Positions 1 through 6,386 of a stretch of DNA of 8,670 bases are shown piece after piece. Positions within the stretch are counted from its first letter, which is position 1. Each line of letters opens with the position of its first letter. The stretch is from the NCBI GenBank assembly GCA_023261525.1, contig JAHFOU010000081.1, positions 1 through 8,670 of the forward strand, written 5' to 3'. This DNA comes from Planctomycetota bacterium. GTDB taxonomy: Bacteria; Planctomycetota; SBBH01; JAHFOU01. The notes under the pieces are model-generated. The model made no database searches, had not been told where the DNA came from, and worked only from the letters and a program-made list of their open reading frames with translations. The position numbers and the translations under genes were made by a program.

Positions 1-494
1 AGCACCCCGGCCAGGTAGCGCTCCAGGCCCAGGAGGTTGAGGGCCAGGGGGGCGCCGTCGGCGCCGGCGCCCAGCAGGAGTTCCCCCGCGTAGGCGACCT
101 TGTTCATCTCGAAGCGCCCATTCCCCGGAACGAGCCTCACCCTGCGGGCGGGGAAGCGCGTCGCCCCGACGCTCAGACCCTCCTTGTCGAGGGTGAAGGC
201 GCCGTCCAGATCCCGGCCCCGCTCCAGGCTCCGGCCGGAGGCCTCGTCGACGGCGGTCCAGGGCCCTGACAGGCGGACGGAAAAGACGGGCCCGGGCAGG
301 CTGACACGGACCGAGGGCTCCTTGCGACGAGCCTCCTCCACGCGAGGAGGGGGAGGAAGGCGACGGGGCTCGGGCGGAGAGACCTCCGCGACCTCAGGCG
401 CCGGGCAGTACGGGAAGTCCGGTTCGCTCTCACGGCAGGCGGGAAGGAGAATCAGCCCCCCCAGCCCCATGAGCAGCGCGGCGGGGAATCTCAT
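1..494 (-). CDS. SpoIID/LytB-domain lipoprotein, N-terminal part (cut by window edge)
   Basis: The first 164 codons read open from ATG 494 to the window edge. The N-terminus is a lipoprotein signal: basic start (MRF), hydrophobic residues 5-17, and a lipobox ending LLPAC with the lipidated cysteine at 20. Residues about 21-60 are a Pro/Glu/Arg-rich linker. From about residue 62 the sequence follows the SpoIID/LytB N-terminal pattern: a VRVSLPG strand, repeated short beta elements, then YAGELLLG and a LALNLLGLERYLAGV segment, matching the family's 'N-V-x-x-L-E-x-Y-L-x-G-V' signature. SpoIID is a lytic transglycosylase acting on stem-peptide-free glycan in sporulating Firmicutes; Gram-negative homologues are septal or amidase-associated wall proteins. 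The catalytic region lies beyond the edge, so activity cannot be judged. It starts 4 bases after the pgk stop without a clear Shine-Dalgarno, suggesting coupled expression with pgk. Confidence 0.82.
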   Translation of the reverse strand, partial: MRFPAALLMGLGGLILLPACRESEPDFPYCPAPEVAEVSPPEPRRLPPPPRVEEARRKEPSVRVSLPGPVFSVRLSGPWTAVDEASGRSLERGRDLDGAFTLDKEGLSVGATRFPARRVRLVPGNGRFEMNKVAYAGELLLGAGADGAPLALNLLGLERYLAGV

Positions 495-498
495 CGGA

Positions 499-1686
499 TC
501 AGGAGCGGAACGGGATGGCCGCGACCCCGGGAAGCTCCCGGCCCGAGAGGAACTCCAGGGAGGCCCCGCCCCCGGTGGAGACGTGGGTCATCTTGTCCGC
601 CAGGCCGAACTGCTCCACGGCGGCGGCCGTGTCCCCCCCGCCCACCACCGTGGTCGCCTTGTAGAGGCCCGAGAGGATGAGGGAGACGGCCTTGGAGCCC
701 CCGGCGAAGCGGGGCTGCTCGAACACGCCCAGCGGCCCGTTCCAGAGGACGGTCCGCGCCTGGGCCAGCTCGAGCGCGAAGCGCTTCACCGTGTCGGGTC
801 CGATGTCCCCGCCGAAACGTCCCTCCGGGACGTCCCCCTTCACGAGGACCGCAGGCTTCCCGTCGTCGAACCCCTCGGCCGTCATGTGGTCCGTGGGCAG
901 GAGGATGCGGACCTTGCGCTGTTCGGCCTCGGCCAGGATGCGCTTCGCCGTCTCCACATGGGCGGCCTCGAGCTTGGAGCCTCCGATGGCCTTCCCCTGG
1001 GCCTTGAGGAAGGTGTAGGCCATGCCACCTCCGATGAGGACGGCGTCGAGGCGGGGCAGGATCTTCTCCAGCACCGGCACCTTATCCGAGACCTTGGCGC
1101 CGCCCAAAATGGCCACGAAGGGCCGGGCCGGATCGTCCTGGACCTTGCCCAGCCAGCGGACCTCCTTCTCCAGGAGGAGCCCCATGGCCGAGGGCAGGCG
1201 GGAGGCGGGCCCGACGATGGACGCGTGGGCCCGGTGGCAGGCTCCGAAGGCGTCATCGACATAGCAGTCGCCCAGCTTGGACAGCGCCTCGGCGAAGGTG
1301 GGGTCATTGGCCTCCTCCTCCGCATGGAAGCGGAGGTTCTCCAGCAGGAGGACCTGGCCGGGCTTCAGGGCCTTGGCCATCGCCTCGGTCGCGGCTCCGA
1401 TGCAGTCCGGAGCCAGGGCGACGTCCGTCTTCAGCAGTTCCCCCAGGCGCTTCGCCACCGGGGCGAGCGAATACTTCGGCGTCGGCTTTCCGTCCGGACG
1501 GCCCAGGTGGCTCATGGCCACCACCGAGGCCCCCCGATCCAGGCAGGCCTGGATCGTGGGCACCGTCTTGGCGACGCGGGCGTCGTCCGTGATGCGCCCA
1601 CCTTCCAGCGGCACGTTGAAGTCGGCACGGAGGAGGACCCGCTTGCCCGCGAGGGCAAGGTCGTTCAGGATCCTCCGCTCCCGCAT
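499..1686 (-). CDS. pgk: Phosphoglycerate kinase
   Basis: Transfers phosphate from 1,3-bisphosphoglycerate to ADP, giving 3-phosphoglycerate and ATP in cytosolic glycolysis, and runs in reverse in gluconeogenesis. The 395-residue product has the usual bacterial length. Visible hallmarks are RADFNVPL (20-27), SHLGRP at 59-64 with substrate-binding His and Arg, the LLLENLRFHAEEEAND block, VDDAFGACHRAHAS, GGAKVSDK at the N-domain/hinge, NGPLGVFE, and the nucleotide-binding GGGDT (349-353) and STGGGASLEFL (370-380). No key residue appears missing. Start ATG 1686 lies 2 bases beyond the gapA stop, and the N-terminus RRILNDLALAGKRVLLRADFNVPL aligns with family starts. There is no good ribosome-binding site, so translation is probably coupled to gapA. 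The pgk frame stays open far upstream through gapA, but that upstream translation is low-complexity shadow sequence. Confidence 0.97.
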   Translation of the reverse strand: MRERRILNDLALAGKRVLLRADFNVPLEGGRITDDARVAKTVPTIQACLDRGASVVAMSHLGRPDGKPTPKYSLAPVAKRLGELLKTDVALAPDCIGAATEAMAKALKPGQVLLLENLRFHAEEEANDPTFAEALSKLGDCYVDDAFGACHRAHASIVGPASRLPSAMGLLLEKEVRWLGKVQDDPARPFVAILGGAKVSDKVPVLEKILPRLDAVLIGGGMAYTFLKAQGKAIGGSKLEAAHVETAKRILAEAEQRKVRILLPTDHMTAEGFDDGKPAVLVKGDVPEGRFGGDIGPDTVKRFALELAQARTVLWNGPLGVFEQPRFAGGSKAVSLILSGLYKATTVVGGGDTAAAVEQFGLADKMTHVSTGGGASLEFLSGRELPGVAAIPFRS

Positions 1687-1688
1687 CG

Positions 1689-2705
1689 CTAGGCCGTGGC
1701 GGCCGCGAGCTTCGCCACTTTCGCGGCGAGGTCCGCCAACCGATTGGAATAGCCCCACTCGTTGTCGTACCAGGCCACCACCTTCACCATGTTCCCGTCC
1801 ATGACCATGGTGCTCTGGCCGTCCACGATGGAGGAGGAGGGGTTCCCGATGATGTCGGAGGAGACCAGGGGGTCGTCGCTGTATTCCAGGATGCCCTTGA
1901 GGGGGCCCTCGGCGGCCTTCTTCAGGGCCGCGTTGACCTCGGCCACCGTGACCTTGGTCTTGAGGTCGGCCACGAAGTCGATCATGGACCCGTCCGGCAC
2001 CGGCACGCGCATGGCGCAGCCGTTCAGCTTGCCGTTCAAGGCCGGGATCACCTTGCCCACGGCCGAGGCCGCCCCCGTCGTGGTCGGGATGATGTTCTGT
2101 CCCGCGGCGCGGGCACGGCGCAGGTCCTTGTGCGGCAGATCCAGGATCTGCTGGTCGTTGGTGTAGGCGTGCACCGTGGTCATGAGGCCGCGCTCGATGC
2201 CGAAGGCCTCGTGGAGGACCTTGGCCACCGGGGCCAGGCAGTTGGTGGTGCAGGAGGCGTTGGACAGCACCAGGTGGGTGGGCTTGAGCTCGGCGTCGTT
2301 GACGCCCAGGACGATCATGGCGTCCAGGTCGCCTTTCGGAGGAGCGGAGACGATGACGCGCCGGGCGCCCGCGGCGAGGTGCTTGGCCGCGCTCTCGCGG
2401 TCCACGAAGATCCCGGTGCACTCCAGGGCCACGTCGACATTCAACTTCTTCCAGGGGAGCTGGGCCGGGTCCTTGATGGCCGTGACCTCGATGCGCTTGC
2501 CATCGACGATCAGGGCCCCTTCCGCGGCCTCCACGGTGCCGGGGAAACGCCCGTGCACGGAGTCGTACTTGAGGAGGTGGGCGAGCGTCTTCGCATCGGT
2601 GAGATCGTTGATCCCCACCACCTCGAAACCGCCTTTGGCCCGCATGGCCCGGAAGGTGTTCCGCCCGATGCGCCCGAAGCCGTTGATCCCGATCCTGACT
2701 GCCAT
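1689..2705 (-). CDS. gapA: Glyceraldehyde-3-phosphate dehydrogenase, type I, NAD-dependent
   Basis: Oxidises and phosphorylates glyceraldehyde-3-phosphate to 1,3-bisphosphoglycerate with NAD+, supplying the substrate of the next gene, pgk. The product has 338 residues, typical of the tetrameric type I enzyme. The Rossmann start is IGINGFGRIGR (5-15). Asp34 after the second strand (VVGINDLTD) is the residue expected for NAD rather than NADP preference. The catalytic signature SNASCTTNC places the nucleophile at Cys152, and the base is His179 in TTVHAYTNDQ. The C-terminal block WYDNEWGYSNR is intact. The start is secured by AGGAGG eight bases upstream of ATG and by alignment of MAVRIGINGFG with the family. 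It is the first gene of the gapA-pgk-lipoprotein run and has its own candidate promoter. Confidence 0.97.
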   Translation of the reverse strand: MAVRIGINGFGRIGRNTFRAMRAKGGFEVVGINDLTDAKTLAHLLKYDSVHGRFPGTVEAAEGALIVDGKRIEVTAIKDPAQLPWKKLNVDVALECTGIFVDRESAAKHLAAGARRVIVSAPPKGDLDAMIVLGVNDAELKPTHLVLSNASCTTNCLAPVAKVLHEAFGIERGLMTTVHAYTNDQQILDLPHKDLRRARAAGQNIIPTTTGAASAVGKVIPALNGKLNGCAMRVPVPDGSMIDFVADLKTKVTVAEVNAALKKAAEGPLKGILEYSDDPLVSSDIIGNPSSSIVDGQSTMVMDGNMVKVVAWYDNEWGYSNRLADLAAKVAKLAAATA

Positions 2706-2713
2706 GATGTCTG

Positions 2714-2719
2714 CCTCCT
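2714..2719 (-). promoter_or_regulatory. Shine-Dalgarno site of gapA
   Basis: AGGAGG on the minus strand lies 8 bases before the gapA ATG (spacer CAGACATC). It is one of only two strong ribosome-binding sites before a well-supported gene in this window, the other being that of merR, and it fixes the gapA start. The other starts lean on overlap or close spacing with the preceding gene. Confidence 0.85.
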
Positions 2720-2735
2720 CTCCCCGTTCGGGGGA
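2720..2735 (-). promoter_or_regulatory. Hairpin in the gapA leader
   Basis: CTCCCC / GTTC / GGGGAG on the plus strand is a perfect 6-bp stem with a 4-base loop. In the transcript it ends directly before the AGGAGG site. If the candidate -10 box at 2740-2745 is right, transcription would begin near 2732-2735, so this stem could sit at the extreme 5' end of the mRNA, an arrangement known to protect some mRNAs from decay. The fold is read by eye and the function is inferred. Confidence 0.4.
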
Positions 2736-2739
2736 GCAC

Positions 2740-2767
2740 AGTATAGCGATGCGGCCCCGGGGGTTAA
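2740..2767 (-). promoter_or_regulatory. Candidate sigma-70-type promoter for gapA-pgk
   Basis: On the minus strand, TTAACC (2767-2762, four of six matches to TTGACA) is followed after 16 bases by TATACT (2745-2740, five of six matches to TATAAT). The TATACT box is a conspicuous A/T-rich island in otherwise very G+C-rich sequence. The -35 element overlaps the TAA stop of the upstream membrane-protein gene, so the gapA operon could be driven separately even though the genes are close. Confidence 0.5.
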
Positions 2768-2784
2768 GCCCCCGCCTTGCGGGG
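2758..2784 (-). other. Two overlapping, mutually exclusive GC hairpins at the operon boundary
   Basis: Stem one is CCCCGC/CTT/GCGGGG at 2770-2784, inside the last codons of the membrane-protein gene. Stem two is CGGGGG/TTAAG/CCCCCG at 2758-2774, with the TAA stop codon in its loop. They share bases 2770-2774, so only one can form at a time. Neither is followed by a U-tract on the minus strand, so intrinsic termination is unproven. They could slow polymerase, protect the upstream transcript's 3' end, or simply reflect high G+C. Confidence 0.35.
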
Positions 2785-3402
2785 AAGGCGCCAGGGGGGC
2801 TCCCGGCGGCCGCGGGGACGTTCCGCCCCGCCCCCCTTCTCCTCCCAGAACTCCCGGAGGTTCAGGAAGAGGAGGATGAAGGCCGACAGGAACCCGGCGC
2901 TCATCAGCAGTCCGATCTGCACGTAGGACTCCCGCATGGCCTGGGAAAGCCACCCGGGCTCCGGGGCCCGCTCGCTGGATACCCAGGCCTTGGGGTCCAC
3001 ATTCGAGCGCCTCACGACCATGGTGCCGGCCAGGGCATCCGCACGGCAGATGAACTCGTACTGGGAAAGGTGGATCCTCTGGAACAGGGTGATGCCCAGC
3101 AGGAGGAAGCTCAGCACGCTGTGCAGCCAGGCGAACCGGAAGCCGGTCAGGGGATCCGCCCGCAGGGAGATGCGCACCATGATCGCCACGCCCATCGCCA
3201 GGCCCGCCCAGGTCTGGGACTGGATGTACAGGGAGATCCAGTCCGGCAGGTCCTGCACCAGCCGGCCGGCGTCCAGGATGTGGCGCCAGGCCAGCATCCC
3301 GAACCCCAGGAAGGCCAGGCCCTCGAGGACCCACATCACCAGGGCCGCACGGATGACCGCGGCACTGACCCACAGCACCTTGGCGCGGGTCTCCAGGCTC
3401 AC
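2764..3402 (-). CDS. Four-helix integral membrane protein of unknown function
   Basis: I do not recognise the family. The 212-residue product shows four probable membrane segments: about 12-38 (with an internal Glu27), 61-80, 90-108 and 160-182. Between helices three and four is a loop of about 50 residues containing RRSNVDPKAW and a single Cys. After helix four comes a short charged tail, EFWEEKGGGAERPRGRREPPWRLPRKAGA, rich in Arg and Pro and probably cytosolic. The start is GTG 3402, chosen because it forms a GTGA overlap with the formyltransferase stop and has GGGGGAG just upstream; the frame continues to 3465 but that extension lies inside the preceding gene and is Pro/Gly-rich. It is last in the four-gene cassette, immediately before the gapA promoter. 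A membrane anchor or transport role for the cassette is possible but unsupported by any motif. Confidence 0.78.
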   Translation of the reverse strand: MSLETRAKVLWVSAAVIRAALVMWVLEGLAFLGFGMLAWRHILDAGRLVQDLPDWISLYIQSQTWAGLAMGVAIMVRISLRADPLTGFRFAWLHSVLSFLLLGITLFQRIHLSQYEFICRADALAGTMVVRRSNVDPKAWVSSERAPEPGWLSQAMRESYVQIGLLMSAGFLSAFILLFLNLREFWEEKGGGAERPRGRREPPWRLPRKAGA

Positions 3403-4154
3403 GGGGACTCCCCCAGCCAGAGGCGCAGGTAGATCCGGCGGCCGGAGGGCTCTTCCAGGTAGCACCCGGCATGGGGCGGGAAGGTCCGGGCCCTCAGGCG
3501 GTCCACCAGCTCGCGCACGGTCATGCGGGCCTCGGGATCCAGGCGGTCCAGGCCCGGCAGGTCCTTGGCCGTGTGGGAGGTCCCGCCCGCCTCCTGGGCC
3601 ACGGCCCGGAAGCTGCCGGCCCGGACGGACGGCCAGGCCTCCCGGAAGAGGACCAGGGCCTCCGTCTCCAGGCGGTGGTAGAGGGTCTCCCCGGTATCCG
3701 TGGGCAGGACCTCCACCCGGCGCTGGGCCACCACGGCCCCCGTATCGAAGCCGGCATCCATCCGGTGCAAGGTCACCCCCGCCGGGGTGCCCTCGGCGAT
3801 GGCCCAGACGTTGGGATAGAGCCCCCGGTTGTAGGGCAGGTAGCCGGGATGGAGGTTGAAGGCCCCCAGGCGGGCCGCGCCCAGCACCCCCGCGCCGATC
3901 CGGTAGCCGAAATGGACGGAAAGGACCGCGTCGGGGCGAAGGGCCGCCAGGGCGGACTCCACCTCGGGGGCGCGGACCCGCTCCCCCGGGAAGACCCGCT
4001 CCGCCGGCAGGGAGGCCAGCGCCAGGATCTCATCGCGGAACTTCCCCTTGGCGGCCGGATGCACCACCAGGCCCGCCAGGGTATCGCCCTGGTCGAGCAG
4101 GACCTTCAGGCAGTCCAGGCCGATCCGGTTGTTGGCCAGGTAGAGGACCTTCAC
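3399..4154 (-). CDS. N10-formyltetrahydrofolate-dependent formyltransferase, sugar N-formyltransferase type
   Basis: The 251-residue product has a Formyl_trans_N fold: an N-terminal MKVLYLANNRIGLDCLKVLL strand-helix, then the catalytic block FNLHPGYLPYNRGLYPNVW and GVTLHRMDAGFDTG. The family triad is complete as Asn100, His102 and Asp137. It is too short for a housekeeping methionyl-tRNA formyltransferase (about 310 residues) and lacks most of the tRNA-binding C-terminal domain. The tail DRLRARTFPPHAGCYLEE (from about 218) resembles the 'LRA-TFPP-AY' end of sugar N-formyltransferases that act on 4-amino-sugar nucleotides for O-antigen. It therefore probably formylates a primary amine on a sugar or other small molecule, in the cytosol; the acceptor is unknown. 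Start GTG 4154 overlaps the preceding stop (GTGA), so translation is likely coupled. No amino-sugar synthesis genes are nearby, which weakens the O-antigen reading. Confidence 0.85.
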   Translation of the reverse strand: MKVLYLANNRIGLDCLKVLLDQGDTLAGLVVHPAAKGKFRDEILALASLPAERVFPGERVRAPEVESALAALRPDAVLSVHFGYRIGAGVLGAARLGAFNLHPGYLPYNRGLYPNVWAIAEGTPAGVTLHRMDAGFDTGAVVAQRRVEVLPTDTGETLYHRLETEALVLFREAWPSVRAGSFRAVAQEAGGTSHTAKDLPGLDRLDPEARMTVRELVDRLRARTFPPHAGCYLEEPSGRRIYLRLWLGESP

Positions 4155-5152
4155 GGATGGACCTGTTTCCGCCGGCGGACGGCCCGCTCGAACTGGACCT
4201 TGGTCAGCGGGACCACGTGGCAGATCGCGCTCCCGGGGCGGACCATGGGGACCGTGAAGGTGCTGACCACCAGCCCGTCGTAGGGGGCCTTGAGCCGGGC
4301 CACCTCGCGTCCGAAGGGGTTGGTCGTGACATACAGGAGTTCTCCCCTGCGGATCAGGTCCCCGGGGGCGACCTTGAGCTCCACCATCCCCCCCCGGGAG
4401 GCCCGGACCCAGTCGGCCTTCCGGACCACGACCTGGAAATCGGCGTGCCGGGCCGGCTCGTCCAGCATGCCCAGGGCTCCCAGGGCCCCCAGGCAGCCCC
4501 GGAAGCCGTGTTCGATCATGGCCTCCCGGTATTCCAGGGCGCCCCCGGCCTCCAGGAGCATGGCCGGGATCCCGTGCTCCGTCGCGCACCGCCTCAGGCT
4601 CCCCCGGCGGCCGGGATCGTCGTAGATCATCTCGCACCCGAACGCCGCGGCCATCCGCCTCAGGACGGGAACCCTGAGGTCCGCCCGGACGTGCGGAAGG
4701 TTGCACTGCCCCTGGGCCGCAGTGTGAAGGTCCAGCCCGAAATCGCAATGGCGGAGGATCTTGGACCAGACCGCGTGGGCCACCCGGGCCGACATGGGGC
4801 CCTCGGGGTTCCCAGGGAACTCCCGGTTCAGGTCCCGCCGGTCGGGCAGGTAGCGGGAGTGGACGTGGAATCCCAGCACATTGACCAGGGGAAGGCAGAC
4901 CAGGGTGCCCTTGAGCTCCTTGCGGCGGGTCTTGGCCTCCGCGATGAGGCGACGTACCGCCCCCACCCCGTTGAGCTCGTCGCCGTGAACCGCGGCCGTG
5001 ACGAAGCAGACAGGCCCCGGCCGGACACCCGTCACGACGGTGACGGGGATGCGGACCGGATGCGCGGAGTAGGATTCGCTGACCTGGACCAGGAAGGAGG
5101 CGGCCCGCCCGCGGGCCAGCTCCCTGCCGAAGATGCGAAAGCCGCCCGCCAC
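4151..5152 (-). CDS. Succinylglutamate desuccinylase/aspartoacylase-family zinc hydrolase
   Basis: The 333-residue product belongs to the AstE/AspA branch of M14-like zinc carboxypeptidase folds, which cleave N-acyl groups from amino acids. The zinc motif HGDE gives His56 and Glu59, and DLHTA supplies the third ligand His143. RRDLNREFPG (105-114) is the substrate-carboxylate-binding segment, and LLEAGG places the likely catalytic Glu at 201. From about residue 240 the sequence changes to a barrel-like domain (GGMVELKVAPGDLIRRGELLYV...APYDGLVV) resembling biotinyl-lipoyl folds, usual at the C-terminus of this family. No arginine-succinyltransferase pathway genes are present, so an AstE role is unlikely. 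The start is GTG 5152, 13 bases after the upstream stop, with no clear Shine-Dalgarno; no better in-frame start precedes it. It is followed with a 4-base overlap by the formyltransferase. Confidence 0.88.
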   Translation of the reverse strand: MAGGFRIFGRELARGRAASFLVQVSESYSAHPVRIPVTVVTGVRPGPVCFVTAAVHGDELNGVGAVRRLIAEAKTRRKELKGTLVCLPLVNVLGFHVHSRYLPDRRDLNREFPGNPEGPMSARVAHAVWSKILRHCDFGLDLHTAAQGQCNLPHVRADLRVPVLRRMAAAFGCEMIYDDPGRRGSLRRCATEHGIPAMLLEAGGALEYREAMIEHGFRGCLGALGALGMLDEPARHADFQVVVRKADWVRASRGGMVELKVAPGDLIRRGELLYVTTNPFGREVARLKAPYDGLVVSTFTVPMVRPGSAICHVVPLTKVQFERAVRRRKQVHP

Positions 5153-5165
5153 TCGGGGCCGGGGA

Positions 5166-6008
5166 CTAGGGATTCGCCGGGAGGGGCTCGACCGCCAGGA
5201 AGGCCTCCCGGCCCTCGGCGCGGTAGACGTCGAGCTGGGGCTTGCGCTCGTCCCCGGCGCGGCGGTAACGCAGGCGCAGGACCATCCGCTCCAGGTAGCG
5301 CTTGGGGGCCGTTTCCGTCAGGCGGGCATCATCCAGGGCGTAGAGGACCTTCCCCTCGGCCTCGCTCACCGTCTGGTGCAGGGAGGTGATCTTGCCGGCG
5401 GCCGTCATATCCTTGAACTCCAGCGGGGTGATGCGCCGGGCCAGGGGAAAGAAGGAATATTCCCCGGCGGCCGCCCGCTGGACGGTATAGACCGGCGTCC
5501 CGGACTTGATCAGGTCCTGATAGTCCTTCCCGATCCGCGACTGCTCCCCGGCGGCGGAGAGCCCCACCACGAAGACGTCGATCACGTCGGCCTCGGCGGA
5601 GATCTCCCCGAACACGGCGATGCCGTCCTTCTGTTCCCCTTCCCTCACGCGCCCCTGCATCCGGACCGCATCCAGGAGGGGCTGGCGGGGATCCACCCCC
5701 AGCCGGCCTTCCACGATGCGCTGGACGGCGGGATCCACCGCGTCGGCGTGAAGCTCGGACTTGCGGCGGGCGGGGGCGCCATGGGTGACATCCGTCTGCG
5801 CGAACAGGCGAAGGGCCAAGTCGCGGTCCGACCCGGTGCGGTTGGTCAGGCGGTAGACGCAGTACCAGACCGCCTTGTCCTGGGCCGCGCCGCGGGGCAC
5901 GAGGACCCGGTCCATGGCGCGGATGTCGAGGTCCACCTGCCAGTCGCGGGGGCCGGCGGGAGCCGGGAGGGCGGCCAGCAGCAGGAGAACGGCAAGCAGG
6001 TGCTTCAT
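5166..6008 (-). CDS. Secreted/periplasmic protein of unknown function
   Basis: The family is not recognised. With ATG 6008 the product is 280 residues, starting with a clean Sec signal: MKHLL, hydrophobic 4-14, and cleavage likely after APA at 18. The mature part is soluble, mixed alpha/beta and without membrane segments: DWQVDLDIRAMDRVLV...KAVWYCVYRLTNRTGSDRDLALRLFAQTD early, ADVIDVFVVGLSAAGEQ in the middle, and a basic RYLERMVLRLRYRRAGDERKPQLDVYRAEGR near the end. It has one cysteine outside the signal region and no lipobox. Early strands describing a 'tie between resemblance and response', such as YRLTNRTGSDRDLALRLFAQ, look like a beta-sandwich edge, but that is a guess. Alternative in-frame starts are ATG 6020 and GTG 6035; none has a Shine-Dalgarno, and 6008 gives the best signal peptide. 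It is the first gene of the four-gene cassette and lies 13 bases before the deacylase. Confidence 0.8.
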   Translation of the reverse strand: MKHLLAVLLLLAALPAPAGPRDWQVDLDIRAMDRVLVPRGAAQDKAVWYCVYRLTNRTGSDRDLALRLFAQTDVTHGAPARRKSELHADAVDPAVQRIVEGRLGVDPRQPLLDAVRMQGRVREGEQKDGIAVFGEISAEADVIDVFVVGLSAAGEQSRIGKDYQDLIKSGTPVYTVQRAAAGEYSFFPLARRITPLEFKDMTAAGKITSLHQTVSEAEGKVLYALDDARLTETAPKRYLERMVLRLRYRRAGDERKPQLDVYRAEGREAFLAVEPLPANP

Positions 6009-6018
6009 CGGAGGACCC

Positions 6019-6048
6019 ATCTTAGGGTCCCGCACGCAGGAGGGTCAA
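6019..6048 (-). promoter_or_regulatory. Candidate promoter of the four-gene cassette
   Basis: On the minus strand, TTGACC (6048-6043, five of six consensus bases) is followed after 18 bases by TAAGAT (6024-6019, four of six). Transcription would begin around 6011-6013, only a few bases before ATG 6008. That would give a leaderless or nearly leaderless mRNA, consistent with the absence of a Shine-Dalgarno, and would exclude the upstream starts 6020 and 6035. The -10 match is weak, so this is a suggestion. Confidence 0.35.
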
Positions 6049-6049
6049 G

Positions 6050-6070
6050 TCCCTGATCACAAGGGATCAC
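6050..6070. promoter_or_regulatory. Operator-like repeat next to the cassette promoter
   Basis: TCCCT / GATCACA / AGGGA (6050-6066) is a perfect 5-bp inverted repeat around a 7-base centre. Superimposed on it, GATCAC occurs twice, at 6055-6060 and 6065-6070, exactly 10 bases apart, so both copies face the same side of the helix. The element directly abuts the candidate -35 box at 6043-6048, a position usual for an activator or repressor site in the merR/cassette divergent region. The binding protein is unknown. Confidence 0.35.
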
Positions 6071-6374
6071 GCGGAACTCGAAGTGCGTTGGAGCCTGCTG
6101 GATACCTTACGCTCCCCTTTTCCGATTATCTGAAGATCCCATGACAGGCCGGCTGAGACGCCCGAGAGGATGGAGACACGCAACCTGTTGCATCCCAAGG
6201 GCCTGCGCACCTGGACCTCCAGCCGTATCCAGATTCCCTCTCCCTGGCCCAGGGGATGGCTTCGGGAGCCTTCAGGATGCCTCAAGCGGCGTAGAGGAAG
6301 TTCCGATGAGCGTGCTCGGCCCGCACGCGGGCCAACGCCCCCGGGGCCCCAAGGAGGGGAGCCAACCCGGGCAC
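6071..6374 (+). other. Intergenic, hairpin-rich stretch upstream of merR; possible leader or small RNA
   Basis: No convincing protein is encoded here; open frames exist only because stops are rare at this G+C, and their translations are low-complexity. Read on the plus strand, short self-complementary units follow one another: GCAACctGTTGC (6180-6191), CTGGAccTCCAG (6211-6222), CCCTGGcCCAGGG (6242-6254), GGCTtcgggAGCC (6258-6270), GAGCgtGCTC (6308-6317) and GGCCCG/CACG/CGGGCC (6318-6333). The last is a perfect 6-bp stem with a tetraloop. I matched none of it to a known riboswitch or small RNA. A long structured merR 5' leader or an independent small RNA is possible. I found no strong plus-strand promoter; GATTAT at 6124-6129 is the most A/T-rich candidate -10 but lacks a -35 partner. 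Confidence 0.3.
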
Positions 6375-6386
6375 AAGGAGGTGCTC

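Noticed and set aside
100..1692. 530-codon open frame on the plus strand
   Set aside because: It lies antisense to pgk, whose motifs are complete; its translation is Arg/Gly/Pro-rich with no domain, as expected for a shadow frame at high G+C.
499..2739. 746-codon minus-strand frame suggesting a fusion ahead of Pgk
   Set aside because: The part before 1686 is the wrong frame of gapA; only the portion from 1686 is Pgk.
4157..5389. 410-codon open frame on the plus strand
   Set aside because: Antisense to the zinc hydrolase and the end of the secreted-protein gene; its low-complexity Gly/Pro/His/Gln translation has no recognisable motif.
6153..6200. TPP-riboswitch-like pieces (CTGAGA followed by AACCTG)
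   Set aside because: The upstream GGGGTGC element and the downstream conserved arm are missing, and no thiamine gene follows.
6306..6333. GAGCGTGCTCGG, reminiscent of part of the E. coli 6S RNA terminal arm
   Set aside because: I could not find the long closing stem or central bubble that define 6S RNA; the similarity is a dozen bases of palindromic GC sequence.
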